Part shown: positions 11,129 to 21,717 of the stretch, in pieces | Layout of the letters: each line of letters opens with the position of its first letter | Numbering within the stretch: the stretch's first letter is position 1 | Source of the DNA: Alnus glutinosa | Taxonomy: Eukaryota; Streptophyta; Magnoliopsida; Fagales; Betulaceae | Assembly (NCBI RefSeq): GCF_958979055.1 | Contig: NC_084898.1 | Coordinates: 1,064,001-1,128,000, forward strand | DNA: 64,000 nt | Direction: 5' to 3' | Made by a program: the position numbers and the translations under genes | Notes under the pieces: generated by a model | Databases searched by the model: none | Seen by the model: the letters and a program-made list of their open reading frames with translations, nothing else | What the model was told of the DNA's origin: nothing

Positions 11129-13260
11129 GGATGGGGAGGAAGACCAGCTTGGTCCTCCCCCTTTTCTTCAACTTGCATTAGAATCTGATCATCCAGTTCA
11201 GCATCATCATCCTTATCATAAATAGTAGGATTAAAACTTCGAGTTCCACGGAGTCTTCATGTGGGGAACGACCAGTACTAACTGTTGGAAAATTGGCTGC
11301 ATATTGAGGCACAATTACAGAAGGTGGAATAAATCCAACAGAAACCCCATGAGCCATTTCTTGTCCCAATGAAAGTGGCATCGATGACCCAGTAGGAACT
11401 GCATATTTGAGTGAAGTGAGAGATAAAGCTGCTGCTGCTGCTGCTAGTTCCATTCCATAAAGCCCAGATAAATTGGTAGTGGAATATTTAAGGAATTTTT
11501 GTTTTTTCAAAGCAGCAATTGGCAAATCCTCAATTTATGGCAAAGCACGCTTCAGTGGGTTGACAAAATAAGGTGTATCCGGTGAAGTAGGAGGAGCTGG
11601 TGCGGGTGGTAAAGGAGATGTGAAAGTCGGTGAAGGTGGTGAGGTAATTGGATTGACACTTCGAGTGTAGTAGGGGTGAAAACGGGTCATCTTAACAAGA
11701 GACTTGGGTGATTTGTGATAGGTTCGAGTATAAGGATTAAGTGTGGGAGGAGATGTAGATGAAGAAGTTTTAATGGAAGTAGTCTTTGGTGGAAACTGGC
11801 TAAGAAATTCTATCGGTTGATGACTGGGGTGAAATGGGTGGACAGCAATTTGGGTTGGGTCATGATCTGTGGTAGATGGGCGCAGATTGAATTGTGAATT
11901 GAAAAATATTTGGACCGGGTTATCAGGTGGTAATGCAGTGGGCTGTAAGAAAGGATAAAGTTGTAATGGTTTAGGTGATAACTTTTCTGCATTGGATGGA
12001 TTTGGTTTAGGATAGGCCCAAGATGATAGGAAATCTGTAAAATGGGCCTGTTGAGAAGAATCAGACTTTTCAGAAATATCCTGAATCTTTGTGATGGTTG
12101 AGTCCAAAAGTGAAAGGGGTAGAACCGTAAATATTGGGACAGAACATATCAGATGCAATCAACCTTTTTGGCTTATGTGCATAAACGATAGGCGCCTTAC
12201 CCTTACTATTGTCTCAAGCTGCCTGGACATTTCTGGAACTCTCATACGTGGCAGGCAGTGGTTTGTTCCCATATGATATTTCAGGATTCTGATGATGCAA
12301 GACTGTCTCCTTCACTTGAGTGCTCTCAATACTTGATTCAAATGACAGTTCCTGGGGAGATGACACATGGCATACCATATCCGTCTGATTGAGTCGAGGC
12401 ACTATTTGCATATGGGATGACTCACCGCCATGCGAGGAACCAGAGGTCACCTCTGTACGAGAGAAAGCCGGACCTTCAGAAGATAGACCAGAATCAGAAT
12501 CATCCCGTGCAAAAACCAACCTTGGACTTGGCGATGCAGTTGCCTGGAGTGGAAAGTTATATAAAACTTGAGGCACATTCTATGGAGGACCTGGACAGTT
12601 GAGACGTTTGTGTACTATTAACCCACAGATAGTACAATAATCACCAAGCCTCTCATAATGAAAACTGATCCACAAAGGCTCCTTGCTTAGACGGGGAAGA
12701 CGGAAACCAGGATTTAGAGGCAAAGCAGTATTTATATCGACCTTAAACCAAAGGAATTGCCTGCAGATAAGACCTGCAGTATCCAAATTTTCCACTTCCA
12801 AAAGCGAGCCTCGACCTTTCCCAATCATAATTGCATTTTTGGGAGTCATATTTTGGCGAGGAAAGTCATAGACTTGCACCCAAAACGAACATTGTGTTAA
12901 TTTAACTTTAGCAAGAGCAAGACCTAGAGACCATTGTTGAAGCAGGAAAAGAGACCCTCTAATATTCCATGGGCCATGATGAAGAATACGATTAAGTTGA
13001 TCTGTATAAGAAATGCCCAAAAGAAATTTGTTAGGAGCAAGGGTTTCCACAGCTATTGGAGCTGCGAAATTCCAAGCGATTGCAAGAGTTGCTCTAACTG
13101 TTTGAGTAGTCACAGGATTCAACTCCCAACAAGTGCAAAAGCTTCTTGATTTAGAGGGGGGTTTTTCAATAGTTTCCAACACTGGGTGATCAAACCCAAG
13201 AGCCTTCGTACCATCGATCAAAGCTTGTAAAGCTTCTTGGGACGACATAACTGAAAACAA
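11129..13260 (-). pseudogene. LINE ORF1 (DUF4283-type domain plus CCHC zinc knuckle), broken
   Basis: Frame 13,260-12,580 encodes about 226 residues: an N-terminal DUF4283-like region (including AWNFAAPIAVETLAPNKFL and LHHGPWNIRGSLFLLQ), then WISFHYERLGDYC, then a C-x2-C-x4-H-x4-C knuckle (CTICGLIVHKRLNC). Further frames (12,576-12,214; 12,158-11,535; 11,525-11,178) carry a Ser/Pro-rich tail, separated by stops or frameshifts. This is ORF1 of a plant L1-like LINE, which binds the element RNA. With the ORF2 start at 11,128 it forms the 5' half of one element. A GA run at 13,345-13,401 sits upstream, where LINE 5' leaders often have simple repeats. Confidence 0.8.
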
Positions 13261-13341
13261 GATTGAAAAAGAAGAGAAAACGAAGAAACAACAGTAAGAC
13301 TGCCTAGAATATTCTATCCTGGGGGAAAGAAGAAAAGCTCA

Positions 13342-13344
<3 letters not shown>

Positions 13345-13401
<57 letters not shown>
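13345..13401. repeat. (GA)n microsatellite
   Basis: About 28 uninterrupted GA units just upstream of LINE ORF1. Confidence 0.95.
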
Positions 13402-13403
<2 letters not shown>

Positions 13404-13559
13404 GACAACAAGTCACAACTTACCGAAGTACTCATTATCGATAAAGTATTCTTATTGTAGAAAAAGATAAAAGAAAAGGGGTTGAGGTTCCAATTTTTTT
13501 TTTTAAATGTATTAGGATGGAAATTATCCATTTTTTTTTATTATTATTATTTTTATTTT

Positions 13560-13770
13560 ATAGATATCCATTTTTTTTTTTGAATTACTAATTGTATTGA
13601 ATTCTTTTGAATTTCAATGTTTATCTATTTCAATGAAAAATATTCATTTTTTTATTTTACAAATAATAATATAATAAAGCAATATGATTTTTAATAAGTT
13701 TTATTTTATACTAAAGCCAATATAATTAACTCTAACACCAAACCAATCCATCAAATTCCACACACACAAA
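13560..13770 (+). repeat. dispersed AT-rich repeat related to the R-repeat 5' end
   Basis: The series AATAATAATATAATAAAG, TTTTTAATAAG, then GCCAATATAATTAACTC and AACACCAAACCAATCC matches the 5' part of the R repeats (2,760-2,892; 20,640-20,800) and, inverted, 54,380-54,540. It looks like a ~140-bp dispersed repeat of unknown class. Confidence 0.5.
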
Positions 13771-14124
13771 AAAAAAAACGAAGGAAAAATATATGTTTTT
13801 AAATCATAATTTTTTAAAACCATACTCTCTAACGATACGTACGATTTATTTTAAAAGTGCACTTTTGGCCTCCAAAATTGTAGTATGAAATGCACCGTAA
13901 GAAGAACAACCATAATAAAACACTATTAGTATCAATTATCTTTTGAAATAACCTCCTTAAATTTAACCTCAAAGTAGCTCTAATTTTAATTTAATTAACT
14001 TTTAGAATTAGGAATAGTTATTAGCTATAGTTGCATTGGAATTAATTTGTCAAAGCAAAGACATTATTTAGCACATTTATTTACAATAGAAAACTTGAGA
14101 ACCTTTGAACCTGGTTGGTAGCGA
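13771..14124. other. AT-rich spacer before the tandem array
   Basis: No gene, terminal repeat or hairpin recognised. Confidence 0.4.
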
Positions 14125-15454
14125 TCCTAAGCCGGGTGCAACAATGAGCTGAACCAGCTCAGCATTCTCGTACTTTAACTACAACTACCAAAGTTGAATA
14201 CAATACTTGAGAAGCAGTCAGCCGTTGATTTAGATCCAAAACGCAAACGTAGAAGCTACAAAACGCAATCAGCAACGCATTCCCGTACTTTGACTACAAC
14301 GGTCAAAGTTCAATACAAAACTTGAGAAGCAGCCAGCCGTTGATTTAGATCCGAAACCCAAACGTAGAAGCTACAAACGTTTACAAAATGCAATCAGCAG
14401 CGCATTCTCGTACTTTGACTACAGCTGTCAAAGTTCAATACAAAACTTGAGAAATAGCCAACTGTTGATTTAGATTCAAAACGCAAACGTAGAAGCTACA
14501 AAACGCAATCAGCAGCGTATTCTCGTACTTTGACTACAACTGTCAAAGTTCAATACAAAACTTGAGAAGCAGCTAACCATTAATTTATGTCCGAAATGCA
14601 AACGTAGAAGCTACAAAACGCAATTAGCTGTGCATTCTCGTACTTTGACTACAGCTGTCAAAGTTCAATACAAAACTTGAGAAGCAGCCAGTCGTTGATT
14701 TAGATCCAAAACGCAAACGTAGAAGCTACAAAACGCAATCAGCAGCGCATTCTCGTACTTTGACTACAACTGTCAAAGTTCAATACAAAACTTGAGAAGC
14801 AGCCAACCATTAATTTATGTCCAAAACGCAAACGTAGAAGCTACAAAACGCAATCAGCAGCGCATTCTCGTACTTTGACTACAATTGTCAAAGTTCAATA
14901 CAAAACTTGAGAAGTAGCTAGCCGTTGATTTAGATCCAAAACGCAAATGTAGAAGCTACAAAACTCAATCAGCAGTGCATTCTCGTATTTTGACTACAGC
15001 TGTCAAAGTTCAATACAAAACTTGAGAAGCAGCCAACCGTTGATTTAAATCCAAAACGCAAACGTAGAAGCTACAAAACGCAATCAGCAGCGCATTCTCG
15101 TACTTTGACTACAGTTGTTAAAGTTCAATACACAACTTGAAAAGTAGCCAGCCGTTGATTTAGATCCAAAACGCAAACGTAGAAGCTACAAAACGTAATT
15201 AGCTACGCATTCTCGTACTTTGACTACAGCTGTCAAAGTTCAATACAAAACTTGAGAAGCAGCCAGCCGTTGATTTAGATCCAAAATGCAAACGTAGAAG
15301 CTACAAAACGCAATTAGCATCGCATTCTCGTACTTTGACTACAGCTATCAAAGTTCAATACAAAACTTGAGAAGCAGCCAACCGTTGATTTAGATCCAAA
15401 ACGCAAACGTAGAAGCTACAAAATGTTTATAAAATGCAATCAGCAGCCAGCCGT
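14125..15454. repeat. 115-bp tandem repeat array, about 11 units
   Basis: CATTCTCGTACTTTGACTAC (or a close variant) starts at 14,163, 14,278, 14,403, 14,518, 14,633, 14,748, 14,863, 14,978, 15,093, 15,208 and 15,323. Spacing is exactly 115 bp except one 125-bp unit, which has 10 extra bases near its CTACAAAACG end. Units differ by a few substitutions. The core (AATACAAAACTTGAGAAGC next to TTTGACTACAGCTGTCAAAG) is the reverse complement of the repeats at 18.4-18.8 and 21.9-22.25 kb. The array ends by joining ABCF3-derived DNA at about 15,455. Confidence 0.95.
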
Positions 15455-15830
15455 TGTATTGATGTTTCTTACGTACATGTGATTGCAGCGATGCCTCTAG
15501 TTATCCTGGGGGCTCCATATTGTTTCAGAATTTGAATTTTGAGATCGATTTAGACAGTCGCGTATTGTTCCCCCATTGAATGCCCGTGCTTTTACTCTTG
15601 TACCTCATCCATATATGCATTTTTATGTTTATACTAAATGGTATTATATTTTTGGTGGAAGATGGAAATTCATCATGATGGTTCTTTATTAGTCTGTTAT
15701 AGTTTTGGACACCTCATGTTTTGGCAAAAAGTTCATTTGAGGATATGATTATTATCTTGATAAATTGGTGCCTTGAGTATAGTGATAAGAACAGCATTAA
15801 TCTGGTTGGCAGTGGTTGGCCTAAACAGCA
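15455..15830 (+). pseudogene. ABCF3 gene fragment (two exon pieces with introns)
   Basis: Matches the ABCF3 gene at about 58,955-59,345 in reverse orientation. It has intron end plus acceptor GATTGCAG, an exon piece (YPGG..LFQNLNF.IDLDSR), the following intron (including GGTGGAAGATGGAAATTCATC), and the start of the next exon (GCAGTGGTTGGCC), after which similarity ends. Retained introns show a DNA-level copy and not a processed transcript. The coding part has lost bases after the acceptor and the donor region is altered, so it is non-functional. Confidence 0.85.
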
Positions 15831-15865
15831 AGAAGCAAATTTGAAGAAAGTAAGAAGAAAAAGAA

Positions 15866-16460
15866 ATGAGTCTAAACAGAATGGAATTTCCAAAATTTAC
15901 AGGTAAAAATCCTAATACATGGCTTTTTATGGCAAACAAGTTCTTTGAATATAATCGAACTCCAGCTTGCGACCGAATTCCTATTGATGTATATCACATG
16001 AAAGAGGAAGCTGCCATTTGGTTTGCAGACCTTGAACGATTTGGGTTGGTTGGAAATTGGGAGTCATTTATTAGAAAACTAAAGTACCAGTTCCGAAAGG
16101 AAATACAAGAAGAATAGGAAGAAGATCAAAGACTACGTGAAGCTGATCAAAAGTTGCATCAAGAGCTTCCTAATTTTGATGGGTACAATGTATCTGCCTG
16201 GATACGCAAAGCAAATCAAGTCTTTTACTATCACCGATCACCTATGTATGCAATAGTGTACCTAGCCTCGTTTCATATGAAAGGAGAGGCATTAATCTAG
16301 TTCAAGAATACATGCAAGTCAAGAGGTAGCTGGGAAGATTTCTTAGATGCCATTCAAGCAAGATTTTCACAAGAGTGGCAGGGAAAACAAAAAAAGATGC
16401 ATTCGAAATACCTAACTCACTGAAGAGCAATGACCAACAAACGGTAGAAATCTTTGATGA
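15866..16460 (+). pseudogene. retrotransposon gag fragment, two gag-like units
   Basis: The first frame reads FPKFTGKNPNTWLFMANKFF, then EEAAIWFADLE and WESFIRKLKYQF, which is the pattern of a Gypsy-type gag capsid domain. It stops at 16,115. A second, similar unit follows at about 16,150 (ELPNFDGYNVSAWIRKANQV, then FHMKGEALI, stop, SWEDFLDAIQARFSQ), with an in-frame stop where W would be expected. There is no protease or polymerase. It abuts the inverted trehalase promoter copy on its right. Confidence 0.65.
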
Positions 16461-16468
16461 TCTTAGCA

Positions 16469-17237
16469 AACCCTAGAATAAATGATTTCATGACATGTAA
16501 TGGAAGCTTCTAGCCACACTTTTTTTTTACCATTTAATAGAATAAAATGTCTCTTCATATAACATATGATAGAATAAATATTGTTTTTTTCTTCTAATAA
16601 AAAAAATTGTTTGTTTATCATACTAGGTTGGTAACTATTATTTAACCTTATTTTAAAAAAATTCGCAATTTGAGTAATGCGCACTTGTTATTATAAGCAA
16701 TAGCAACCAATAAAAATCTAACTGAAAAAATATATGATATTTATGTGATAAGTTATATGATTTCTTATAAACATAAGTAATAGATGAGAATTCTCTAAAA
16801 TTCCTTATATATTTTACAAAGTAAATTTCCTCAAATTATAATAATTTTTGTTTAAATTAAATGGTAAGATTTTGTATTGAGATCTTCTGTTATTAGATAG
16901 TCTAATAACAAGTGATTCTCATCCTAAAACCATATCCAAATTTATTAGCTCGTTATCTATCATATATATTTTTTAATTTAAAAAGTGAAAAATACTTATT
17001 TACCTTAATAAAATGCCAACTATTCAATTTAAAAATAATTTATTAGAATTTAAAAAGACTTGCATAATAAAGTACTTGGGAGGCAGATGTTGATGCCTTA
17101 AAATGTGAACCATTGGTCGTTAAACTGTAAGCAATTAGGCAAATGGACGCAAATAGTGGCAAGAACATTGACAGTCCAAATTGCTGGCTTTCTTACTTCG
17201 TCATTGTCCTTGTCCTCTTGATCAACTATGTATAATG
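16469..17237 (+). repeat. inverted copy of the TRE-A upstream region
   Basis: Reverse complement of about 34,322-35,227. Landmarks: CTAGAATAAATG at the left, GGAAGCTTCTAGCCACAC, ATCCAAATTTATTAGCTC, ATAAAATGCCAACTATTCAA, AACCATTGGTCGTTAAACTG, and GTCCTTGTCCTCTTGATCAA followed by TATGTATAATG at the right end. The copy stops about where TRE-A transcription should begin, so it is a promoter-only duplication pointing rightward. It is about 135 bp shorter than its source because of internal deletions. Confidence 0.85.
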
Positions 17238-17616
17238 TTGTCACACCCTCACCTCAAGGAGTGTGCCTAGTTTGTATATGAGTGTTTAGTGTATAATGGT
17301 GACACATGCCTTCCTTACACGTGACATGGAGTCCTACTGAATAATGAAGCTGGCACCGGTTTTGGCTACAACTAGATTAGTTTGTAGGCGTAGCTTAGTT
17401 CTATTGTTCAATTTATTGCTTCTGTAATGCCGTTTAGTGCTTGCTTAGTTTGGTTTGTTCTGTTATATGGTGGGAGTATAAATAAGGAAAACTTGTACAC
17501 ATTAGCATTCATTAATTCAAGAGTTGTAAACTGTTTGGATCATGAGGGTTTTGGCGCCTCGAACTGCCAGTTGATGAATGCATAGTTTCCATTGTTGATT
17601 TTCTATTTCTCTTATT

Positions 17617-17620
<4 letters not shown>
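17236..17620 (+). mobile_element. LTR-like remnant
   Basis: Starts TGTTGTCACACCCTC directly at the end of the promoter copy. It contains GAGTATAAATAAGG (promoter-like) and ends near TTCTATTTCTCTTATTGG before a ~40-bp T run. The layout suggests an LTR fragment. There is no flanking coding sequence to prove it and the right boundary is uncertain. Confidence 0.35.
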
Positions 17621-17663
<43 letters not shown>

Positions 17664-17739
17664 TGAAGAGATTGACCTGAGATCTCAGCTCAATCTGAGA
17701 TCTCAGGCCCAGCATCTCGTGCGCCTCTGTCATCGTCTC
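17621..17739. repeat. T-run plus palindromic GATTGAGCTGAGATC repeat
   Basis: A T run of about 40 followed by GAAGAGATTGACCTGAGATC and TCAGCTCAATCTGAGATC. The same motif pair recurs at 21.7-21.9, 22.7-22.8 and 23.45-23.56 kb, where its arms ATTAGATTGAGCTGAGAT can fold on each other, so it looks like a small foldback element. Confidence 0.5.
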
Positions 17740-17818
17740 GGCCTTAGATAGATATCGAAGTCCTGCATATGGATATCATTGACAACCGATCCACCACCAC
17801 TATCGTGATTTACTTTGA
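17740..17818 (-). pseudogene. ABCF3 exon fragment
   Basis: About 75 bp (starting at GATATCGAAGTCCTGCATAT) match the ABCF3 exon at 63,908-63,975 with a handful of changes, in the same orientation. The source encodes the segment just before the first ATP-binding cassette. This is a second, independent ABCF3 piece in this repeat region. Confidence 0.8.
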
Positions 17819-18444
17819 CGCATGGCATTGGAGGAAAGGAAAGATAGCGTCCGATAGGTGTTGTTTGTGTTGAGGTGAAAGTGGTTTTTTACTAATGAAT
17901 TTTGCAACCCCTCCAATTGAGCAACCTGACACGCACCTATAAATAACACCGTCGCCTGTCTCAATTTCACAACCACCACTCTCGCCCCTCACTGTCGCCT
18001 GTCTCATTTTCACAACCATCACTCCTAGCCCTCACCTTTGGCTGTCTCATTCTACCCTTGTCCCTCACCTTCACATCCCTTGACTCAGCCTCACAACTTT
18101 ACAAGTGTTATCATGATGAATCAACCACAATTTGTACAAAAATGATGGACGAATCTGAAACATGCCGACAAGTTAAGGAGAATCTGAAAGAACAACCACC
18201 ACAGAAACCACTCAAACAAATTTCTGAAGTAGGAGAAGTTGCCGCTGCTCTCCACAACAATCCGTGGGCGACCGGATTGAGGAGGAGAGTTAATCCCTCC
18301 AAACGTGGTACACCGACAGCTGCTGGTCGAGACTTGACTGTGGAGCGCAATGTGAAGGTGCTGAAACACGTTGTCGCCAATGTCAACGGACTGAAACCGT
18401 GAGGTACTCTAGCGAAATAGGAGTGAGTGCGGCAGATTTTTGGG
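17819..18444. other. unassigned stretch with an 114-codon frame
   Basis: A plus-strand frame (18,058-18,402) is Lys/Glu-rich at first and contains NNPWATGLRRRVNPSKRG. I do not recognise it. Because the flanks are repeats and gene fragments, it could be a captured piece of another gene. No promoter or splice context supports a live gene. Confidence 0.25.
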
Positions 18445-18790
18445 CTAAGCTTCTCATACAATTTTTATATTGGAGACTGGAGTTGACAGTTGTAGTCCAA
18501 AGTTTGAGAATGCGAGCCGGTTTGTTGCTACATCGGGTTTAGGCAGGCTTTCCTCCAGATTAGTTCCTCTGTTTCATCTGGAATAAAAGGCTGACTTTAG
18601 CTTCTCAAAGAAGTTTTGTATTGGAGACTGGAGTTGACAGCTTTAGTCAAAAGTATGAGAATGCGAGCCAGTTCATTGTTGCATAGAGTTTTGGAAGGTT
18701 TTTCACATTTTTAGTTCCTCTGTTTCATCCGGAATAAATGGCTAACTTTTAAGCTTCTCATTGACAGTTGTAGTCAAAAGTGAGGATATC
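18445..18790 (+). repeat. tandem repeat, about 151-154 bp, 2.3 units
   Basis: Unit starts (GCTTCTCA) are at about 18,449, 18,600 and 18,754. The unit includes GAGACTGGAGTTGACAG, GAGAATGCGAGCCGGTT and GTTCCTCTGTTTCATC. Part of it is the reverse complement of the 115-bp array unit, so both belong to one repeat family. Confidence 0.8.
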
Positions 18791-18872
18791 TTCACCAAAG
18801 GCCTCCCAGCCAATCAATTTTGTCTGTTACAGGACAAACTGAGGATTTGTGCACCCATCAGTTTGCAAGGGG
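18781..18872 (+). pseudogene. Copia polyprotein C-terminal remnant
   Basis: The frame reads DIFTKGLPANQFCLLQDKLR, the hallmark end of Copia RNase H, and then runs towards a purine-rich GCAAGGGG just before the LTR. Everything upstream of DIFTKGLP is replaced by the tandem repeat. Confidence 0.8.
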
Positions 18873-19244
18873 TGTTAAGACTATTGCAGATAACCATGAC
18901 ACTAGCATGTCATCAGCAAGTCATCAGAGATTAAGCCATGATCTAGCAACCAACACATCAGCAAATAACCATTACATCAAAAGACATTAAGCCATCTCTA
19001 GACTTCTAACTACCTTTTTGATTTCCTGTGATAGCAACCATACTTAGCACTCCTTTTCCAGCCCATACTCCATGGGACAAATGTGTAACAAGATGATAAT
19101 AGTCCCATCATTTTTCATTAATTTTTCTTTGTAACTTACTCTTTCTATCTTCTCTATAAGAGAGTTGTATGAATTGTTTTATAAATATTGATATAATACT
19201 AATTGTTTTGGTTAAGCTCCAAAACAAATTCTCAAACATTTTCA
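18873..19244 (+). mobile_element. Copia LTR
   Basis: A 372-bp block beginning TGTTAAGACTATTGC and ending ACATTTTCA, with a polypurine tract before it and a primer-binding site directly after it. It contains TTCTCTATAAGAGAG and AATATTGATATAATAC. It has polymerase-end sequence on its left and gag-start sequence on its right, so it occupies the place of both a 3' and a 5' LTR. Confidence 0.8.
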
Positions 19245-19259
19245 TGGTATCAGAGAACC
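19245..19259 (+). promoter_or_regulatory. primer-binding site, initiator tRNA-Met type
   Basis: TGGTATCAGAGAACC immediately follows the LTR end; the first 11 bases match the usual Copia primer site. Confidence 0.8.
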
Positions 19260-19278
19260 TACAAGCTAACACTTCTCA

Positions 19279-19884
19279 ATGGCTGAATCAAGCATTTCTT
19301 CCACCCAATCTCATTCTTCAACTGATATAACATTTGTTATATCAAGCTTGCCCTATGCCACTCAATTTGCCATTGTTAAACTCGATGGCCCAAACTACTT
19401 ATCCTGGGTCTCCCAATTTCTACCTATCCTACGAAGTCATGATCTTATGGGAATAGTGGATGGCTTAGAACCATGTCCCCCTAAGTTTCTGACTACAGCT
19501 GAAACTAACGAGCAAGTTCTCAACTCTGCATATATTTTATGGCAGAAACGAGACCAGCATCTATTGAGCTGGATCTTATGCTCTCTGGAACCAGCATTAA
19601 TCTCTTCTATGTATGGATTACATACATCTCATTTGGTGTGAAGTGCACTAGCTGACAGATATGCGGGTCAATCCAGGTCGTACATATCTTACCTTAAGAG
19701 ACAACTTCAAAGTTTGTAGTAGGGAAACAAGTCCTGCACCGAGTATATTCATCTGGCCAAACAGTGGGCAGACCAGCTAGCTGCTATTGGCAAACCTGTC
19801 AAAGATGATGATCACATCTCTTTCATAATAAGTGGTTTGAACCCTACTTTCATTCCCTTTGTCACTACCTTTTCATTTGCTATA
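19279..19884 (+). pseudogene. Copia gag, truncated
   Basis: The ATG lies 20 bases after the primer-binding site. The frame reads QFAIVKLDGPNYLSWVSQF, then LMGIVDGLEPCPP and ILWQKRDQHLLSWI, which are the Copia gag (UBN2-like) features. It meets a TGA after SHLV and further stops. In the same register later blocks remain (ALADRYAGQSRS, then a segment ending LNPTFIPFVTTF). It is cut at 19,885 by another LTR-like sequence. Confidence 0.85.
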
Positions 19885-20439
19885 TGTAGCACCCCAAATT
19901 TTAAGTCATAAAATAAAATGTCTTAAATTAGAATTTAAGACTGAGTAAAATAGCCAAGTCTATAGTTGACACTCGATCCACAAGATTCGACGCTCGAAGG
20001 GCGTAATACTGTAATCTGTAGGAAACAGTATTCACGTCTAGCAACTGATAAAAGTTATGTGTCTTCAGACACAATATTTAATCCCTAATAAATTTATATG
20101 ATTGCATGAATATTTATGAAAATAAATATTCATTAGCCTTATTATTTTATAAACCATGATTTATATAAATAAAGAATAATATTATTAGACTTTAATAATA
20201 TTATTGAAATATTAAATAGATAGACGAAAATATTCAGTGAGCTAATTGATATAATATTATGGGTATATAATATTATTGTGTAATATTTATTGTATATTTG
20301 GTATATATTTATGGTGTTATCATATTATTTAGATAATAATATTAATGATGAAACAAACTAAACTCAAAACGGACTTAGATTATACCCTAATGAGTTGGAT
20401 TAAAATGGTAAAGAACTGATATTTAAAATATCCTTACAA
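19885..20439 (+). mobile_element. Gypsy-like LTR fragment, left piece
   Basis: Starts TGTAGCACCCCAAATTTTAA, a start often seen in plant Gypsy LTRs, and truncates the Copia gag. Very AT-rich afterwards. The R repeat copy 2 begins at 20,440. The sequence at 23,600-24,370 may be the other part of the same LTR, split by later insertions; this is inference. Confidence 0.45.
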
Positions 20440-21695
20440 GAAAATTAAAATTAGCACTACTTTTCCACTCTTTTCTAATTTTTTTTTTTTTTTTTTTTAA
20501 AAAACAATGATATTTTGAGAATTTTGATAGGATTTAACGAAAAATTCTAACGAATGGTTGAAATTTAAAAAATTTGAAAGATTGATACCATAAATTGATA
20601 TTTTTTAAAGTTTGAGTACCTAATTACAAAAGTGATGAAAGATCAGGTATTATAAAAATGAAGTGTTTCCTTTATTTCATTGAAAAGTATTCTCCTTTTT
20701 TAATAAATAATATAATATAATAAAGAAATAAAACAATATAAAAATAAGATTTTTAATAAATCACTTATTTTAGACTGAGCTAATATAATTAACCCTAAGG
20801 AGTAGTCTAGTTAAAGTGTAACTATAGGAAGATGATGAAGACCATACCATCGTCTATCTCCTAGATATATAATTGGATTAGGACTCTATGATTTGGATTT
20901 CGCTATAACTATAGTTGGATTAGTAGTCTAGAAATGAGGAAGCTAAGCAAATCCTATTTGGCACCATAGCCTATCCATTCCTCCATGCAGCTATAAATAG
21001 GCTTCTTTGAGTCTCTTTCTCTTGCTTCAATATTTTTTAGCTGTGATGGACCAACCACCAGACGTCATAAACTTAGCATCCTTTACACCAGCCTCATCAT
21101 CTTCACCACATCCCAACGCTCACCAGAAGTGTGGATCCAACTTAGTCAACACTTTCAAGCAGACGTGGAATCTCAAAATACCTTCTTAGGTATGCTATAC
21201 AGGGCCACCAGAGATATTCTCTTTATGATATCCTCCAATATCAGAAGAAATGCCAAGTGCATTATGTTATGATAATTACTAGTTACATTAGGATTTAGTA
21301 TTATAATAGTAGTAGATTTACTTTCCTATCATGCAGTACTAGCCAGATATGGCTTATCTTTTATTTATGAGTTCTTGTTTTAGTATAACACTACAAGCCA
21401 ATGAAGACATGTAGGAGCTATTCCTAGCTGAATAGGAGTCGTAGTTTTAGTTCAAGTATAAGCCTTGTAACCTTTCTATTTAAACGTATTCAATAAACGT
21501 ATTCAATGAATAAAGAAGGCTGGCATAAAAAAGTATCTTTAAACTTATATATAGTTTGACAAGAGGCTCAGGAAACCTCTAAATTGAGTTAGTAACGATT
21601 GGCAAGAATAAAAAGCTAGATCCGGCTTTTTTCCGGTTCAAGGGTGAGTTACGAGATCTGTTACGCATTCACGTAAAATAAATCTATAAAAAGAA
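20440..21695 (+). repeat. R repeat, copy 2
   Basis: Matches copy 1 from 2,536 for about 1.25 kb. It has CTATAAATAGGC near 20,992, then an ATG at 21,046 opening a 60-residue-class frame (MDQPPDVINLASF...) that ends early because the middle of the coding part is deleted. The downstream block and an AATAAAGAAGGC end follow. The captured trehalase exon 1 piece of copies 1 and 3 is reduced to GAGGAAGCTAAGCAAATCC. Confidence 0.75.
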
Positions 21696-21717
21696 AATAA
21701 TGAGATCTCGGCTCAAT

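Noticed and set aside
14125..15454. CRISPR-like regular array
   Set aside because: The period is the whole 115-bp unit with no unique spacers; plant DNA context. It is a tandem repeat.
18111..18461. Minus-strand frame with Ser/Leu-rich sequence
   Set aside because: Overlaps another frame on the plus strand, neither with a recognisable family; bordered by repeats.
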